Part shown: piece after piece, positions 58,401 through 63,822 of the stretch
How positions within the stretch are numbered: position 1 is the first letter of the stretch
Layout: the number at the start of each line of letters is the position of its first letter
Origin: Yponomeuta sedellus
Taxonomy: Eukaryota > Arthropoda > Insecta > Lepidoptera > Yponomeutidae
Reading direction: 5' to 3'
Length of the DNA: 64,000 bases
Assembly (NCBI GenBank): GCA_934045075.1
Contig: OW203724.1
Coordinates: forward strand, 9,535,473 to 9,599,472
Notes under the pieces: generated by a model
What the model was told of the DNA's origin: nothing
What the model saw: only the letters and a program-made list of their open reading frames with translations
The model's database searches: none
Translations under genes and position numbers: made by a program

Positions 58401-61392
58401 CCAAAAATCATTCTCTTATCTTTTTCACCAACTAAAAGGCTTTATTAATACATATCTCGATAAGACGTAGAAATAACTGCAATATTTTATCAGCAATTGT
58501 TTTTGCTTTACAGAAGGTATTTTAGAAGTGTCCATTGTAGCCTTGAACGCTCTCCTACAAATAGAAAAAGTCTCTAGCTAAAGTCTAGAAGATCGAAAGA
58601 CGTGGACGAAATGTGCACTTTCTTTTTAAATTCTCACGCACGCAGTAAGATTCAATGCTAACGGATTGCAACTCATTAGAACGGACTTGAAGAATATTTT
58701 ATTAATTAACACACTACACTTTCACATTGTTCGCCGAAGTATTCATATCTGTAGAGATAAGATAATGGGCGCTTGTTGCTAGTTTTCTTATAGCTGATTC
58801 GGAAAGATCATTAGTGCCGCGTAAGTTATTAATCTTTTTGAAAGTATTGAATTCAGTGTGATGAGATTTTCAGATACACAATTGGATAATTTCAAGTCTC
58901 GTATCGGATCTCGGAATTTCCTTCAGCATTTTAGTCAGTTCTTATTAAATGTTTGCTACTTCGTAGCAGAAGGTAATAATTCATCGATGTTAGCTGTTTT
59001 TTATGGTGCATATTGTATATTATCATACCGGGACCCGGTGCTAACTAGCGCGCCGCAAAAAATAATCTTATGTTACAGTATCTTTTTGCAAAAAGTGTAC
59101 ATCATAAACCTCAATAATGCATCATAAACCGAGGTTAATGACACTGGGTCCTAGGCTTTCGATATCAACCCTTGTATGTCCTCACTGCTGGGGCACGGGT
59201 CTCTTCCTGCATCGCAGGAAGGTTAGGCCATACTCCACCACGGGGGCCAAGTCCGGGTTGTTGGAGGATTGTAAGACAGTGGCGGGCCTTACTCTCAGAA
59301 GTCATCAAGCCGCCCTTTATACGTTCTAAAAATAGCTGCCACTATTATTGAGATTTATGATGATGCAAAAACCAATTACAAAGGATTTAATATGATTTTT
59401 TTTGTAAAAAAGTACCCGTAACCGGCGTGCATGCACGCAAGGACTAGTGAATGTTGACGAAACGAAAGAGATCTTTCAGGATCGTGTCAAGTGGCAGGCC
59501 TTGGGTAATTTTACAATTCGCAGTTTATTATTACATTTCCATGTGCATTACGAAGGCAGATTGTTTCTATCTCTCTGTGAATTAAGCTCTGCCTTCCCCC
59601 CGAGATACAGCCGCGAGTTAACTTTAAGTTTTTGTTTTTTTATTGCTGGTGCCAGTTACTTAGTTACAAGAATATATTACTCATTTATATTGTGCAGTTA
59701 CACTATTTATCTACGGGATTCAATGAAACTGACAGATTATTTATCGTGGATGATTGAAATTTTCTAGATTAAACTAATGGTATGCAGATGAGGTAGGTAT
59801 TGAACTCTAGACGGACGAAATAATTACAGAAAGAGTCACTACTTTGAGTTTGACAGTTGATTGCCTAATCTTTTCACAAATAGATAAGTGGATTTCAGCA
59901 TTTGCCGTTAGACGGGCAGGCACAATCGCGGTCAATGCTCTTGCCGCTTCGCTTCCTCTGCAGTCGACCCCCCTTTCTCCCCCAACTTCGCTACTTCGCG
60001 TGCCCCCCTTCCACCTTATCCACAGCAAGTGAATACCTACCAACGAGATTAGGTAGTTTCGTCTTGTGATCCATTGTCGGCGAGGGCGGAACGGTTCGAG
60101 CGAGTTTTTGCGGCGGAGGTGGAAGACTGTGATGATGATTCATGCCTTCGACAAAAAAGGAGCGCCAATGGATTGTTTCACACTGAACGACTGTTTTAAA
60201 GGCGAGACATTTACTTTAGTATGTCTCGTGTTGTAGGAACATTTACAACAGTCTTGGCCGGCAGTTGTATGAAAATGTCGTGCAGTTATCATTATTGATC
60301 ATTTGATGTGTTACTACCATTGCACTTTCTTCAAAAAACTAGTAGCTAATTGCGATTAGGTTGAAGCGGTAACGTTGGTAAGTAGGTACAGTCGACAGCA
60401 GATCAACCCTTACATTCTATTAGAAAAGTCGCTCGTAAGTGCATAGATGAAAAGGCTGATGTGATTCGACTCTATATTTACCGCGTCTCGGGATACTATT
60501 TTATACTTACCACTCATAAAGATAGACCCTTGCAATGGACGAAAGTTTTCTGCACCAATGACAATTCGGGATAGAGGTAAACCAAATCAATACTAGCGAA
60601 CCATGAATTTTTACTACTGAAAACAGCTGAATTATTATTGTAAGTGTCAGACGCTCTTTTAAAGAACCTTTTCTCTCGAAAAGCATGACACATAATTTGC
60701 GTCATCGCTAGTATGGTAAAAAATATAACACTTTGTATGAGTAAGCGACAAAGAAAGAACATACACTTACCCAATCCCATTTGGCAGAAGATGACCTCAG
60801 CTTCGATCACATGAGCAGTGGGTCTTGCTATCTCGGGTTCCTTTGGCGCCGGTTTCGGTTGCGGCGCGGGTTCCTTCACGGCTGGAGTTGGCTTGGGAGC
60901 TGGTGCCACCTCCGGGACAACGGGCTTGGACTCGGGGATCGGGGCTGGCTTTGGCTCAGTCTTTACTTCTGGCAGTGGCTTAGCGACTGGAGCGGCAGAG
61001 GTCGCGAGGGCAGGAGTGGTGTCAACGAAGGGCGCCGCGGGCTCAGGCGTGGGAGTGCGGTGCTGTGGCTCGGGCCTGTGCAACGGAGACTCGCCGGCAG
61101 AAACTTCTGATTCGCTGTCGGTGAACTTGTCGGCCAGGTGGTCGCTCAGCTTGTCAGCGACGGAAGGCGCGCGGGGCGTGTCCACAAACATCTCCTCGCG
61201 CTCTGTATCGAGGAAGCCCTGGGTGGCGGCCCGCGCTGCAGCCGCATGCTGGAACGGAGCCTCCTCGCGTTTGCCATCGCGTTCTAGGTGTTCAAAATCA
61301 TCGACGGAATCTTGTTCGCGTTTCAATGAGTCGAAAGCTTCCGGAAGCTTATCACCGGCGGCAAGACTGCCTAAAAGATCTGTAGTTTCCAT
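19351..61392 (-). CDS. Rtnl1: Reticulon-like gene (Rtnl1), whole span, multi-exon with alternative first exons
   Basis: The common exons are 33928-33721, 23699-23598, 22250-22144, 20432-20327 and 19405-19351. The first exon can be 61392-60771, 48251-48209 (then 48125-48090), or the candidates at 60074, 58123 and 35586. All junctions have AG/GT and matching phases. The joined long form totals 1200 nt (399 aa), or 1236 nt (411 aa) with the 36-nt exon. The 48251 form totals 657 nt (218 aa), normal for insect reticulons. The protein has a reticulon homology domain: two long hydrophobic hairpins around a polar loop, ending in a short Lys-rich tail. Reticulons wedge into and curve tubular endoplasmic reticulum membrane. 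The introns, up to about 10-12 kb, hold transposons and relics. Confidence 0.93.
20327..20432 (-). CDS. Rtnl1: Rtnl1 exon, end of second hydrophobic hairpin
   Basis: Bordered by TTCTAG and AA|GTGAGT. It reads (G)[19 protein letters not shown] and then [16 protein letters not shown]. It contains the end of the second membrane hairpin and the conserved P-x-x-Y-E...Q-x-D segment found in nearly all reticulons. It enters in phase 1 and leaves two bases (phase 2), matching its neighbours. Confidence 0.95.
20433..22143. other. Rtnl1 intron, holding one R1 repeat
   Basis: Apart from the R1 copy at 21729-22052 nothing is recognised. A 19-base direct repeat (ACAGTATGCTCCACGTGAG) lies at 21301-21338. 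Confidence 0.4.
21729..22052 (+). repeat. R1 dispersed repeat
   Basis: Near full-length copy beginning CTTGTATGTCCCCACTGTTG and ending near GTGATTGATTAC. It is highly similar to 43465-43840. Confidence 0.9.
22144..22250 (-). CDS. Rtnl1: Rtnl1 exon, start of second hydrophobic hairpin
   Basis: A TTTCCAG acceptor and CTTG|GTAAGC donor bound (R)[18 protein letters not shown] followed by [17 protein letters not shown]. The LFLVEDxVDSLKF block and the following hydrophobic run are diagnostic of the reticulon domain. The phases on both sides fit. Confidence 0.97.
22540..22757. repeat. Dispersed repeat ending in ...CAGCTAGTTA
   Basis: It has the look of a common lepidopteran interspersed repeat: 'CACTAATATTACAAAGGCGA' at the start, 'GGCTGGAGCGATTTTAGTAA' inside and 'CGCGGGGCACAGCTAGTTAT' at the end. 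No other clear full copy is in this window. Assignment rests on general familiarity. Confidence 0.5.
23598..23699 (-). CDS. Rtnl1: Rtnl1 exon, inter-hairpin loop
   Basis: A CACTTGCAG acceptor and GCAG|GTAAGC donor bound (K)[16 protein letters not shown], an alanine-rich [10 protein letters not shown], and ATVCELRR. This is the polar loop between the two membrane hairpins. It is GC-rich compared with the surrounding intron. It is the exon in the expected place between the EGHPFK and LFLVED blocks. Confidence 0.95.
23888..24020 (-). repeat. R1 dispersed repeat, partial
   Basis: 5' part of R1 in minus orientation, ending with the inverted TGTATGTCCCCACTGC start near 24010. Confidence 0.85.
24299..24470. 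repeat. Foldback MITE with TTA target duplication
   Basis: The ends AGCTGGGTACTGACCAACGT and the inverse with one mismatch extend over about 40 bases (also GAGGTGTAATGTAACAT). TTA flanks at 24296-24298 and 24471-24473. A second, unrelated family with a Harbinger-type target. Confidence 0.85.
25373..25452 (+). pseudogene. THAP exon 1, unit A (one zinc ligand lost)
   Basis: [18 protein letters not shown]...AVIFHR ends at a donor (CATCG|GTAAGA), leaving phase 2. The start, early Cys and the AVIFHR end match the first exon of THAP proteins, where FHRFP spans the first intron. Where the second Cys is expected (GC) the sequence reads ES, so the finger would not hold zinc. The matching second exon in this unit is the truncated piece at 28067-28214. 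Confidence 0.6.
25845..25923 (+). pseudogene. THAP-like exon 1 of a diverged internal unit
   Basis: [20 protein letters not shown], then GDCLFT, to a donor ACCG|GTAAAC, phase 1. Cys-X4-Cys directly after the start fits a THAP first exon. The flank just upstream (from 25706) resembles the unit start seen at 25229 and 29718 but is more diverged. An open exon-like piece at 26582-26690 could be its 3' part. Confidence 0.5.
26582..26700 (+). pseudogene. Possible THAP domain C-terminal exon
   Basis: After TTTTACAG the frame reads [20 protein letters not shown], then [20 protein letters not shown] and a stop. The 'AVPTL' block is how most THAP domains end. Its Cys and His ligands are not in this exon. 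It sits 660 bases after the exon at 25845 in the same orientation. The evidence is one short motif. Confidence 0.35.
27010..27185 (+). mobile_element. RTE-type LINE 3' end
   Basis: The string includes GGAGGCCTATGTCCAGCAGT followed by GGATATCTTGTGGCTGAATG and ATGATGACG, a 3' terminus very common in RTE-type LINEs of moths. Upstream bases encode a broken RR(P/S)..KKTLD.SRFQ piece. Only the last about 170 bases are present. Confidence 0.7.
28067..28214 (+). pseudogene. THAP exon 2, unit A, 5' truncated
   Basis: The frame gives [20 protein letters not shown] and [17 protein letters not shown] up to a CCAG|GTTAGA donor. It is homologous to 30809-30994 but lacks its first half. Homology starts abruptly at GCAGCGA after a TACATTACACAACTAGGG sequence that also begins a repeat at 52405. 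The zinc Cys before HF is Tyr here, so it is not a working finger. Confidence 0.55.
29871..29954 (+). pseudogene. THAP exon 1, unit B (dead)
   Basis: [18 protein letters not shown] followed by TDHAVTFHL and stop. Compared with unit A the donor GGTAAGACG has become TTTAGGACG, so splicing is lost and a stop is created, and the first Cys pair is reduced to one. Clearly a relic. Confidence 0.65.
30809..30994 (+). pseudogene. THAP exon 2, unit B, frameshifted
   Basis: A TCATTTAG acceptor opens FPRETG, which continues the FHR of exon 1. A one-base shift then moves to [20 protein letters not shown] and [24 protein letters not shown] and a stop. The order Trp, NWFPTK, S-EHF and the AIP block is that of a THAP domain. 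The expected Cys before EHF is Tyr, so zinc binding is lost. Unit A lacks the first half and has no stop at the end. Confidence 0.65.
31786..31855 (+). repeat. R1 fragment
   Basis: Short 5' piece of R1 (CCCACTTGTTGGGCACAGGT to CGCAGGAACG) at the end of unit B. It probably marks one edge of the duplicated block. Confidence 0.65.
32449..32633 (-). repeat. R1 dispersed repeat, partial
   Basis: Minus-strand copy covering the middle and 5' part of R1, ending TATGGCCTAACCTTCCTA. Confidence 0.85.
33149..33490 (+). repeat. R1 dispersed repeat
   Basis: Near full-length copy with several small deletions, from CAACCCTTATATGTCCCCAC to CAATCACTCGGTTCG-like sequence. Confidence 0.9.
33721..33928 (-). CDS. 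Rtnl1: Rtnl1 exon, first hydrophobic hairpin of the reticulon domain
   Basis: The GTTTCAG acceptor and TTCAA|GTGAGT donor enclose (V)[13 protein letters not shown], a long Ala/Leu/Val-rich membrane hairpin, then [19 protein letters not shown](K). 'SLIYWRDxxxSG' and 'QKTNEGHPF' are the signature blocks of all reticulons. The exon starts in phase 1, the point on which all alternative first exons converge. It is strongly GC-rich compared with its introns. Confidence 0.98.
33929..35519. other. Rtnl1 intron, nothing recognised
   Basis: AT-rich sequence with no supportable exon, RNA gene or repeat terminus. Confidence 0.35.
35520..35586 (-). CDS. Rtnl1: Rtnl1 candidate alternative first exon (short N-terminus)
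   Basis: ATG at 35586 gives [20 protein letters not shown] and GP, ending G|GTACCT in phase 1, which joins to the reticulon exon at 33928 as (V)ESLIYW. The frame is also open upstream to an ATG at 35700. The 250 bases around it are unusually GC- and CpG-rich for this intron, as a promoter would be. The donor GTACCT is weak. It would give a 214-aa isoform. No homologous N-terminus is recognised, so this is a prediction from phase, position and composition. Confidence 0.45.
35587..35830 (-). promoter_or_regulatory. Possible internal Rtnl1 promoter, GC-rich
   Basis: CpG-rich island-like stretch directly 5' of the candidate first exon in an AT-rich intron. It includes an inverted pair GGAACGCACCTTGACTT / AGGTGCGTTCC around 35750-35815. 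No TATA box is evident. Confidence 0.3.
36757..37058 (-). repeat. LTR (3' copy of the minus-strand element)
   Basis: 302 bp, TG...CA ends. It differs from the partner mainly by a tandem copy of ATTATTTGTAGAATTGTAGT... at about 36795-36850 and an extra TAG unit. Confidence 0.9.
39183..39452 (-). repeat. LTR (5' copy of the minus-strand element)
   Basis: 270 bp, almost identical to the other LTR apart from the duplication, which implies fairly recent insertion. Confidence 0.9.
39655..40306. repeat. MITE with GGYCCGTATTACAGAA ends
   Basis: The inverted ends GGTCCGTATTACAGAACG and CTTCTGTAATACGGGCC enclose about 650 bases rich in CTCAAG motifs, several of them inverted. TCA lies at both sides and may be a 3-bp target duplication. 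Non-coding. Confidence 0.65.
40406..40788. repeat. MITE with ACCCGACTGCA ends
   Basis: Ends ACCCGACTGCAAAGG and TGCAGTCGGGTTCT are inverted over about 11 bases. An internal GCAGTCGG/CGACTGC pair lies near 40585-40635, with a GTATGTATGTATG run inside. It resembles a repeat common in moths. Confidence 0.6.
40800..43460. other. Rtnl1 intron, no clear gene
   Basis: A short GC-rich stretch at 41930-42010 stands out; a minus frame ends [10 protein letters not shown] and stop. I could not place it in an Rtnl1 transcript. Near 42410-42470 is a GACGTTTCGGCAACG piece of a common repeat. Nothing else is supportable. Confidence 0.35.
43465..43840 (+). repeat. R1 dispersed repeat, best full copy
   Basis: Longest uninterrupted copy: CAACCCTTGTATGTCCCCAC through CTCGGTTCGCCTAGG. 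It contains short inverted pairs (CCCCACTGCTGGGG, CTTCCTGCATCGCAGGAAG) that could fold in RNA. No ORF in common between copies. Confidence 0.9.
44213..44321. repeat. Foldback repeat, family F1
   Basis: Inverted ends with GACAGTACATCAACCTTTAC and GTAAAGGTTGATGTGTTGTT, the same family as 3317-3420. Confidence 0.65.
44322..45664. other. Rtnl1 intron, nothing recognised
   Basis: No supportable exon or repeat terminus; AT-rich. Confidence 0.35.
45667..46948 (+). mobile_element. Mariner-family transposon C (1282 bp)
   Basis: The inverted ends CGAGGGCCACACCGTAATGA and TCATTTCGGTGTGGCCCTCG lie next to TA on both sides (45665-45666, 46949-46950). The arms match over about 28 bases. The length and coding content are those of a whole mariner. 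Confidence 0.93.
45837..46882 (+). pseudogene. Mariner C transposase (D,D34D), several lesions
   Basis: The frame begins [20 protein letters not shown] without a clear ATG (the likely start reads ATC or ATA). It has a helix-turn-helix [18 protein letters not shown], then a TAG at 46096-46098. WIPHNLT follows, then a frameshift at about 46310 around [14 protein letters not shown] (first Asp). [11 protein letters not shown] carries the second Asp, and a TAA replaces Tyr in [12 protein letters not shown] (third Asp). D34D spacing is preserved. With a lost start, two stops and at least one shift, it is inactive. It belongs to a different mariner subfamily from A. Confidence 0.88.
46951..48089. 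other. Rtnl1 intron, no clear gene
   Basis: GC-rich sequence at 47970-48050 precedes the short exons. Open frames there look compositional. Confidence 0.35.
48090..48125 (-). CDS. Rtnl1: Rtnl1 36-nt exon
   Basis: A TATTGCAG acceptor and AAAG|GTGAGT donor bound 36 nt reading [11 protein letters not shown]. It enters and leaves in phase 1, so it can be included or skipped without changing frame. With the 48251 exon it gives LNP(H)[11 protein letters not shown](V)ESLIYW. Both splice sites are strong. Confidence 0.85.
48209..48251 (-). CDS. Rtnl1: Rtnl1 alternative first exon, short isoform
   Basis: ATG at 48251 reads [14 protein letters not shown], ending C|GTAAGT in phase 1. Splicing to the 36-nt exon 83 bases downstream gives His at the junction. 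The sequence upstream is GC-rich. The resulting 218-aa protein is almost all reticulon domain, the usual short insect form. Confidence 0.8.
48252..48480 (-). promoter_or_regulatory. Rtnl1: Probable promoter/5' UTR of the short Rtnl1 isoform
   Basis: CpG-rich flank (about 48290-48440) just 5' of the first exon, in contrast to AT-rich intron sequence beyond. No TATA box is evident. The open frames on both strands are compositional. Confidence 0.4.
49415..49494. repeat. Short hairpin repeat
   Basis: The arms CACTAAAACAGTCTTAAGA... and ...TCTTAAGAGCGTTTTAGTG are inverted, with an inner CCCGTTTATTAAATAACGGG. No target duplication is evident. Confidence 0.6.
50117..51191. repeat. Long-armed foldback element (about 1.07 kb)
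   Basis: The left arm 50117-50270 and right arm 51045-51191 are inverted repeats about 150 bases long. They share TGTATATGTCACCGGAA, GATCCGC, CTTTCGTAGGATTGTAAACG and ACGCCCACA. The interior holds a 57-bp tandem duplication at 50348-50461 and a G10 tract near 50625. No transposase is seen. It is a large non-autonomous element with long terminal arms. Confidence 0.8.
50348..50461. repeat. 57-bp tandem duplication
   Basis: TATAAAATACGGCAAATAAC... with ATTGGTTGATGTCGACAGTG repeats twice with one change. Confidence 0.9.
51192..53130. other. Rtnl1 intron with unassigned repeats
   Basis: At 52405-52620 a segment begins TACATTACACAACTAGGG (also at 28050-28066) and continues with GC-rich material on both sides of GAGCTTTCTTTATTACC. 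At 52636 starts CTAGCTGACCCAGCGAACTT, a repeat end seen inverted near 56040. No gene is supported. Confidence 0.4.
53132..53284 (+). repeat. tRNA-derived SINE, family S1
   Basis: GACCTCTGTGGCGCAGCGGT head, a degraded B-box (GAGTTTGATCC), then the body ending ACACAGGGTATCCTAGTG. It matches 13262-13445 in the opposite orientation. Confidence 0.8.
53925..55214 (-). mobile_element. Mariner-family transposon D (1290 bp)
   Basis: The ends CGAGGGCTGCTACTTATGTA (53925) and TACATAAGTAGCAGCCTATG (55214) are inverted over about 26 bases and lie beside TA (53923-53924, 55215-55216). The outermost bases of the right end are mutated. Confidence 0.92.
53990..55042 (-). pseudogene. Mariner D transposase (D,D34D), frameshifted
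   Basis: It starts [20 protein letters not shown] at 55042. A helix-turn-helix [18 protein letters not shown] follows. The frame shifts near 54810 and again before [31 protein letters not shown] carries the first Asp (about 54570). A further shift near 54412 leads to [29 protein letters not shown] (second Asp) and [16 protein letters not shown] (third Asp), ending GEYFEKQ. The spacing is D34D. It is related to mariner C. Three or more frameshifts make it inactive. Confidence 0.88.
55216..58095. other. Rtnl1 intron, mostly nothing recognised
   Basis: A repeat segment at about 55875-56075 begins AATATAAAAATGAATCGCCG and ends GTTCGCTCAGTCAGCTAGTA, the inverse of the repeat end near 52636. The GC-rich stretch at 57000-57170 has no frame I can support. 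Confidence 0.4.
58096..58123 (-). CDS. Rtnl1: Rtnl1 candidate alternative first exon
   Basis: ATG at 58123 reads MGSGSDAVT and ends T|GTGAGT, phase 1, so it joins in frame to either the 36-nt exon or the 33928 exon. About 200 bases upstream is a CpG-rich patch (58325-58360). A short coding head is common for reticulon isoforms. It gives 201 or 213 aa. Evidence is limited to the start, the strong donor and the phase. Confidence 0.45.
59166..59317 (+). repeat. R1 dispersed repeat, 5' part only
   Basis: Copy runs from CAACCCTTGTATGTCCTCAC to TCATCAAGCCGCCCTT, then stops abruptly. Confidence 0.88.
60041..60074 (-). CDS. Rtnl1: Rtnl1 candidate alternative first exon
   Basis: ATG at 60074 reads [11 protein letters not shown] and ends G|GTAGGT, phase 1. 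The 60 bases upstream are CpG-rich (GGCGAGGGCGGAACGGTTCG on the plus strand). It would yield 203 aa, or 215 aa with the 36-nt exon. It could be chance, because it is short. Confidence 0.35.
60386..60475. repeat. Foldback repeat, family F1, degraded
   Basis: GTACAGTCGACAGCAGATCA at one end and a decayed inverse (GGCTGATGTGATTCGAC) at the other. Same family as 3317-3420. Confidence 0.55.
60771..61392 (-). CDS. Rtnl1: Rtnl1 first exon, long isoform N-terminus
   Basis: ATG at 61392 opens 207 codons ([20 protein letters not shown]...) to a donor TTGG|GTAAGT, phase 1, matching the reticulon exon. The first 100 residues are acidic with many Ser/Thr. Residues about 100-195 are a Pro/Ala/Lys/Glu-rich run with repeated PKPAP/PEP units, predicted to be disordered, followed by [14 protein letters not shown]. 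Long, disordered N-termini in front of the reticulon domain are typical and are where isoforms differ. Beyond the donor the frame continues by chance to 60514. The strand, GC content and codon pattern support coding. Confidence 0.88.
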
Positions 61393-61620
61393 CGTGCTAC
61401 AAGAATTAAAATGTTAAAGCAAAAAGTGCTTATTATGTAAAGGTGCGAGAGGAGGGTCCTGCCGTGCCTCCTTACTCTGTCAGACTGTGTTAGCTAGATA
61501 TTGCGCTGCGCGCCGGCGGCGAATGCACGCACGACGTCACTCAACAGCACGAAAAAACTGTATTACTCATCGCCGACACAACCTGGCTCCGCCCCCTGAT
61601 CGCTCGCCGCCGGTACGCGA
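61393..61620 (-). promoter_or_regulatory. Rtnl1: Probable promoter of the long Rtnl1 isoform
   Basis: GC/CpG-rich region directly 5' of the long first exon, with a CRE-like GACGTCAC at about 61534 and no TATA box. Sequence beyond 61625 returns to AT-rich. Confidence 0.4.
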
Positions 61621-61624
61621 TAGG

Positions 61625-62590
61625 GATGAAATAAAAATAATAGGTATTAGAAACTTAAATAATATACTACAAAATATCAATTAGGTACTTAAATTCCTTA
61701 CGGAACCAGATTTTTCCTCTAGAAACAAGACTTTGGAAAGGAATCGCAAATAAAATTATCGACTTTATGTAGCAAACTTTGACTCCTGTTTTACCGACAA
61801 CTCGCCAACCCGTCCGCTTTGAAACTAAATAAAAAAGAGTATACTAAATAACAGCTATTACTTAGGCATGTACTGTGTCTCCAAAACATAATGAAATGCC
61901 TAGGAAATTGTTAGAACTTTATAACCAATGTTTCATTCAGCAAGACACAATACTACAATAAAAATAATAATAAACAGCTCTTGAACGTACTCTGCATTAA
62001 TTATTCAGTGTTGCAAGCGTAGTATAATGTTCTGATATGAACAAAATATTAGAACGATTTAAATTTTGTCAGAAGAGTTCGACCAGCAAGAGTACCTAGT
62101 ACAATGGCACCAGTCACGCGTTTTGGGGCGTTAAAATGTCAGAATTTTCCAATTAATGTACTGGAAAGTCGCGATTTTTGACATTGAAAATGCGTGACTA
62201 GCGTATATATCGTCGTACTACCCAGGCAGGCCTTAGTTATAGTCTAAATACAAACTTAGATATTATAAAGAGTTAGCTTTCTACTGTATTTAATTTTCTG
62301 GTGTGAACAATAAAGAGTTCTAATCTAATTGTTTTTTTAGGTTTTTATTTTTCGACTTCAACGCAAAAAAGTTCACAGTTAACTGGGCATGCGCTAGAGC
62401 TAAGCTGCGAACAACATTGTGTTGCGGGTATATAAAAAAAATAGGAAGAAAAACGCATACAAATGACAAATTGGTTTCTTTCTAAAAATAAAAACGTAAC
62501 TCAACTTTTAACTAACCCATTTCAATAAAAGTCTGTCCAATATTACTAAACCAATACCTCATGTACGCCTAATTACACTGGATTACACTA
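61625..62590. other. Upstream intergenic, nothing recognised
   Basis: AT-rich with no supportable feature. Confidence 0.35.
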
Positions 62591-62591
62591 A

Positions 62592-63326
62592 CATTTAAAA
62601 ACCTATTTAGAGGCTAAAAATTTCACCCATGCCGGGATTCGAACCCGCAACCTCTGGCTATCCGTACCAGCGCTCTACCAATTGAGCCAATGGGCGACTC
62701 ACAACATCAGTGAAATTTCGAACCTCTTTACAAATATTCTCTGTATTACGTACAGGCAGCGACATCTGACTTAAGCATATTGCATTACTTACAGCCCCGA
62801 CTACCTACTTTGCAGTTAGGTTTAACATCGGAACGATATCACTGTACCCACATGATTACACTATTTTTATTTTTAATGCACTAACCCGTGCTAAGGAACA
62901 AATTTAAAAACCTATTTAGAGGCTAAAAATTTCACCCATGCCGGGATGAAGCCTCTAAATAGGTTTTTAAATTTGTTCCTTAGCACGGGTTAGTGCATTA
63001 AAAATAAAAATAGTGTAATCATGTGGGTACAGTGATATCGTTCCGATGTTAAACCTAACTGCAAAGTAGGTAGTCGGGGCTGTAAGTAATGCAATATGCT
63101 TAAGTCAGATGTCGCTGCCTGTACGTAATACAGAGAATATTGTAAAGAGGTTCGAAATTTCACTGATGTTGTGAGTCGCCCATTGGCTCAATTGGTAGAG
63201 CGCTGGTACGGATAGCCAGAGGTTGCGGGTTCGAATCCCGGCATGGGTGAAATTTTTAGCCTCTAAATAGGTTTTTAAATTTGTTCCTTAGCACGGGTTA
63301 GTGCATTAAAAATAAAAATAGTGTAA
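62592..63326. repeat. R2 tRNA-like repeats, head-to-head palindrome
   Basis: A minus-strand copy (62592-about 62940, partly doubled at its end) faces a plus-strand copy (62945-63326). The two are near-perfect inverted repeats more than 300 bases long around a short centre at CCGGGATGAAGCC. Each holds a tRNA-like segment (62627-62697 minus and 63177-63250 plus). Confidence 0.88.
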
Positions 63327-63456
63327 TTACACTAACATGTAATAAAAGTGCTTGTGGTGGCCACCGGGTGTAGACGCACTACATTTATTGGAATGAGCAC
63401 GTGATTATATCTTGTAGTGGCCTCCGGCCGTACTTCATCAAAAGTTGTATGCGGTG

Positions 63457-63530
63457 ACCAGTGGTGAGTCAGCTTCAGGACCAGTGGTGAGTCAGCTTCA
63501 GGACCAGTGGTGAGATGCTTCAGGGCATCT
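63457..63530. repeat. 23-bp tandem repeat, three units
   Basis: ACCAGTGGTGAGTCAGCTTC-type units repeat at 63457 and 63480, with a third, altered one at 63503. Confidence 0.9.
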
Positions 63531-63822
63531 CTTGATAAAACCTTTTGCCATGACGAGTTTTATTCCCTACCTGATAGTACATCTTATACAAAACTACAAC
63601 TGGAATCGCTCAATGCAAATATATAAAATATATAATAAAGAAAGCGCCTGCTTATCGGTAAAATATTTGCACTGAGCGACCTATTCCTCACCTACTTCAA
63701 AATGGCAAACCCGACCAAGTTAAAGCTTTGGTTTTGGCATGTGATTCTTAAGTAGAAGTTAAGTACAGTTTTCTTATAATAACATTAAACTAGATGTAGC
63801 TAACCAGTTTTCATTGCTATGA

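Noticed and set aside
60514..60770. Continuation of the long Rtnl1 frame past 60771
   Set aside because: A strong GTAAGT donor at 60770 with the right phase precedes it; the rest is intron read-through.
60781..61417. Long plus-strand frames over the Rtnl1 long first exon
   Set aside because: They are antisense to a Pro/Ala-rich coding exon with correct start and donor; Gly-rich translation is the mirror of that composition.
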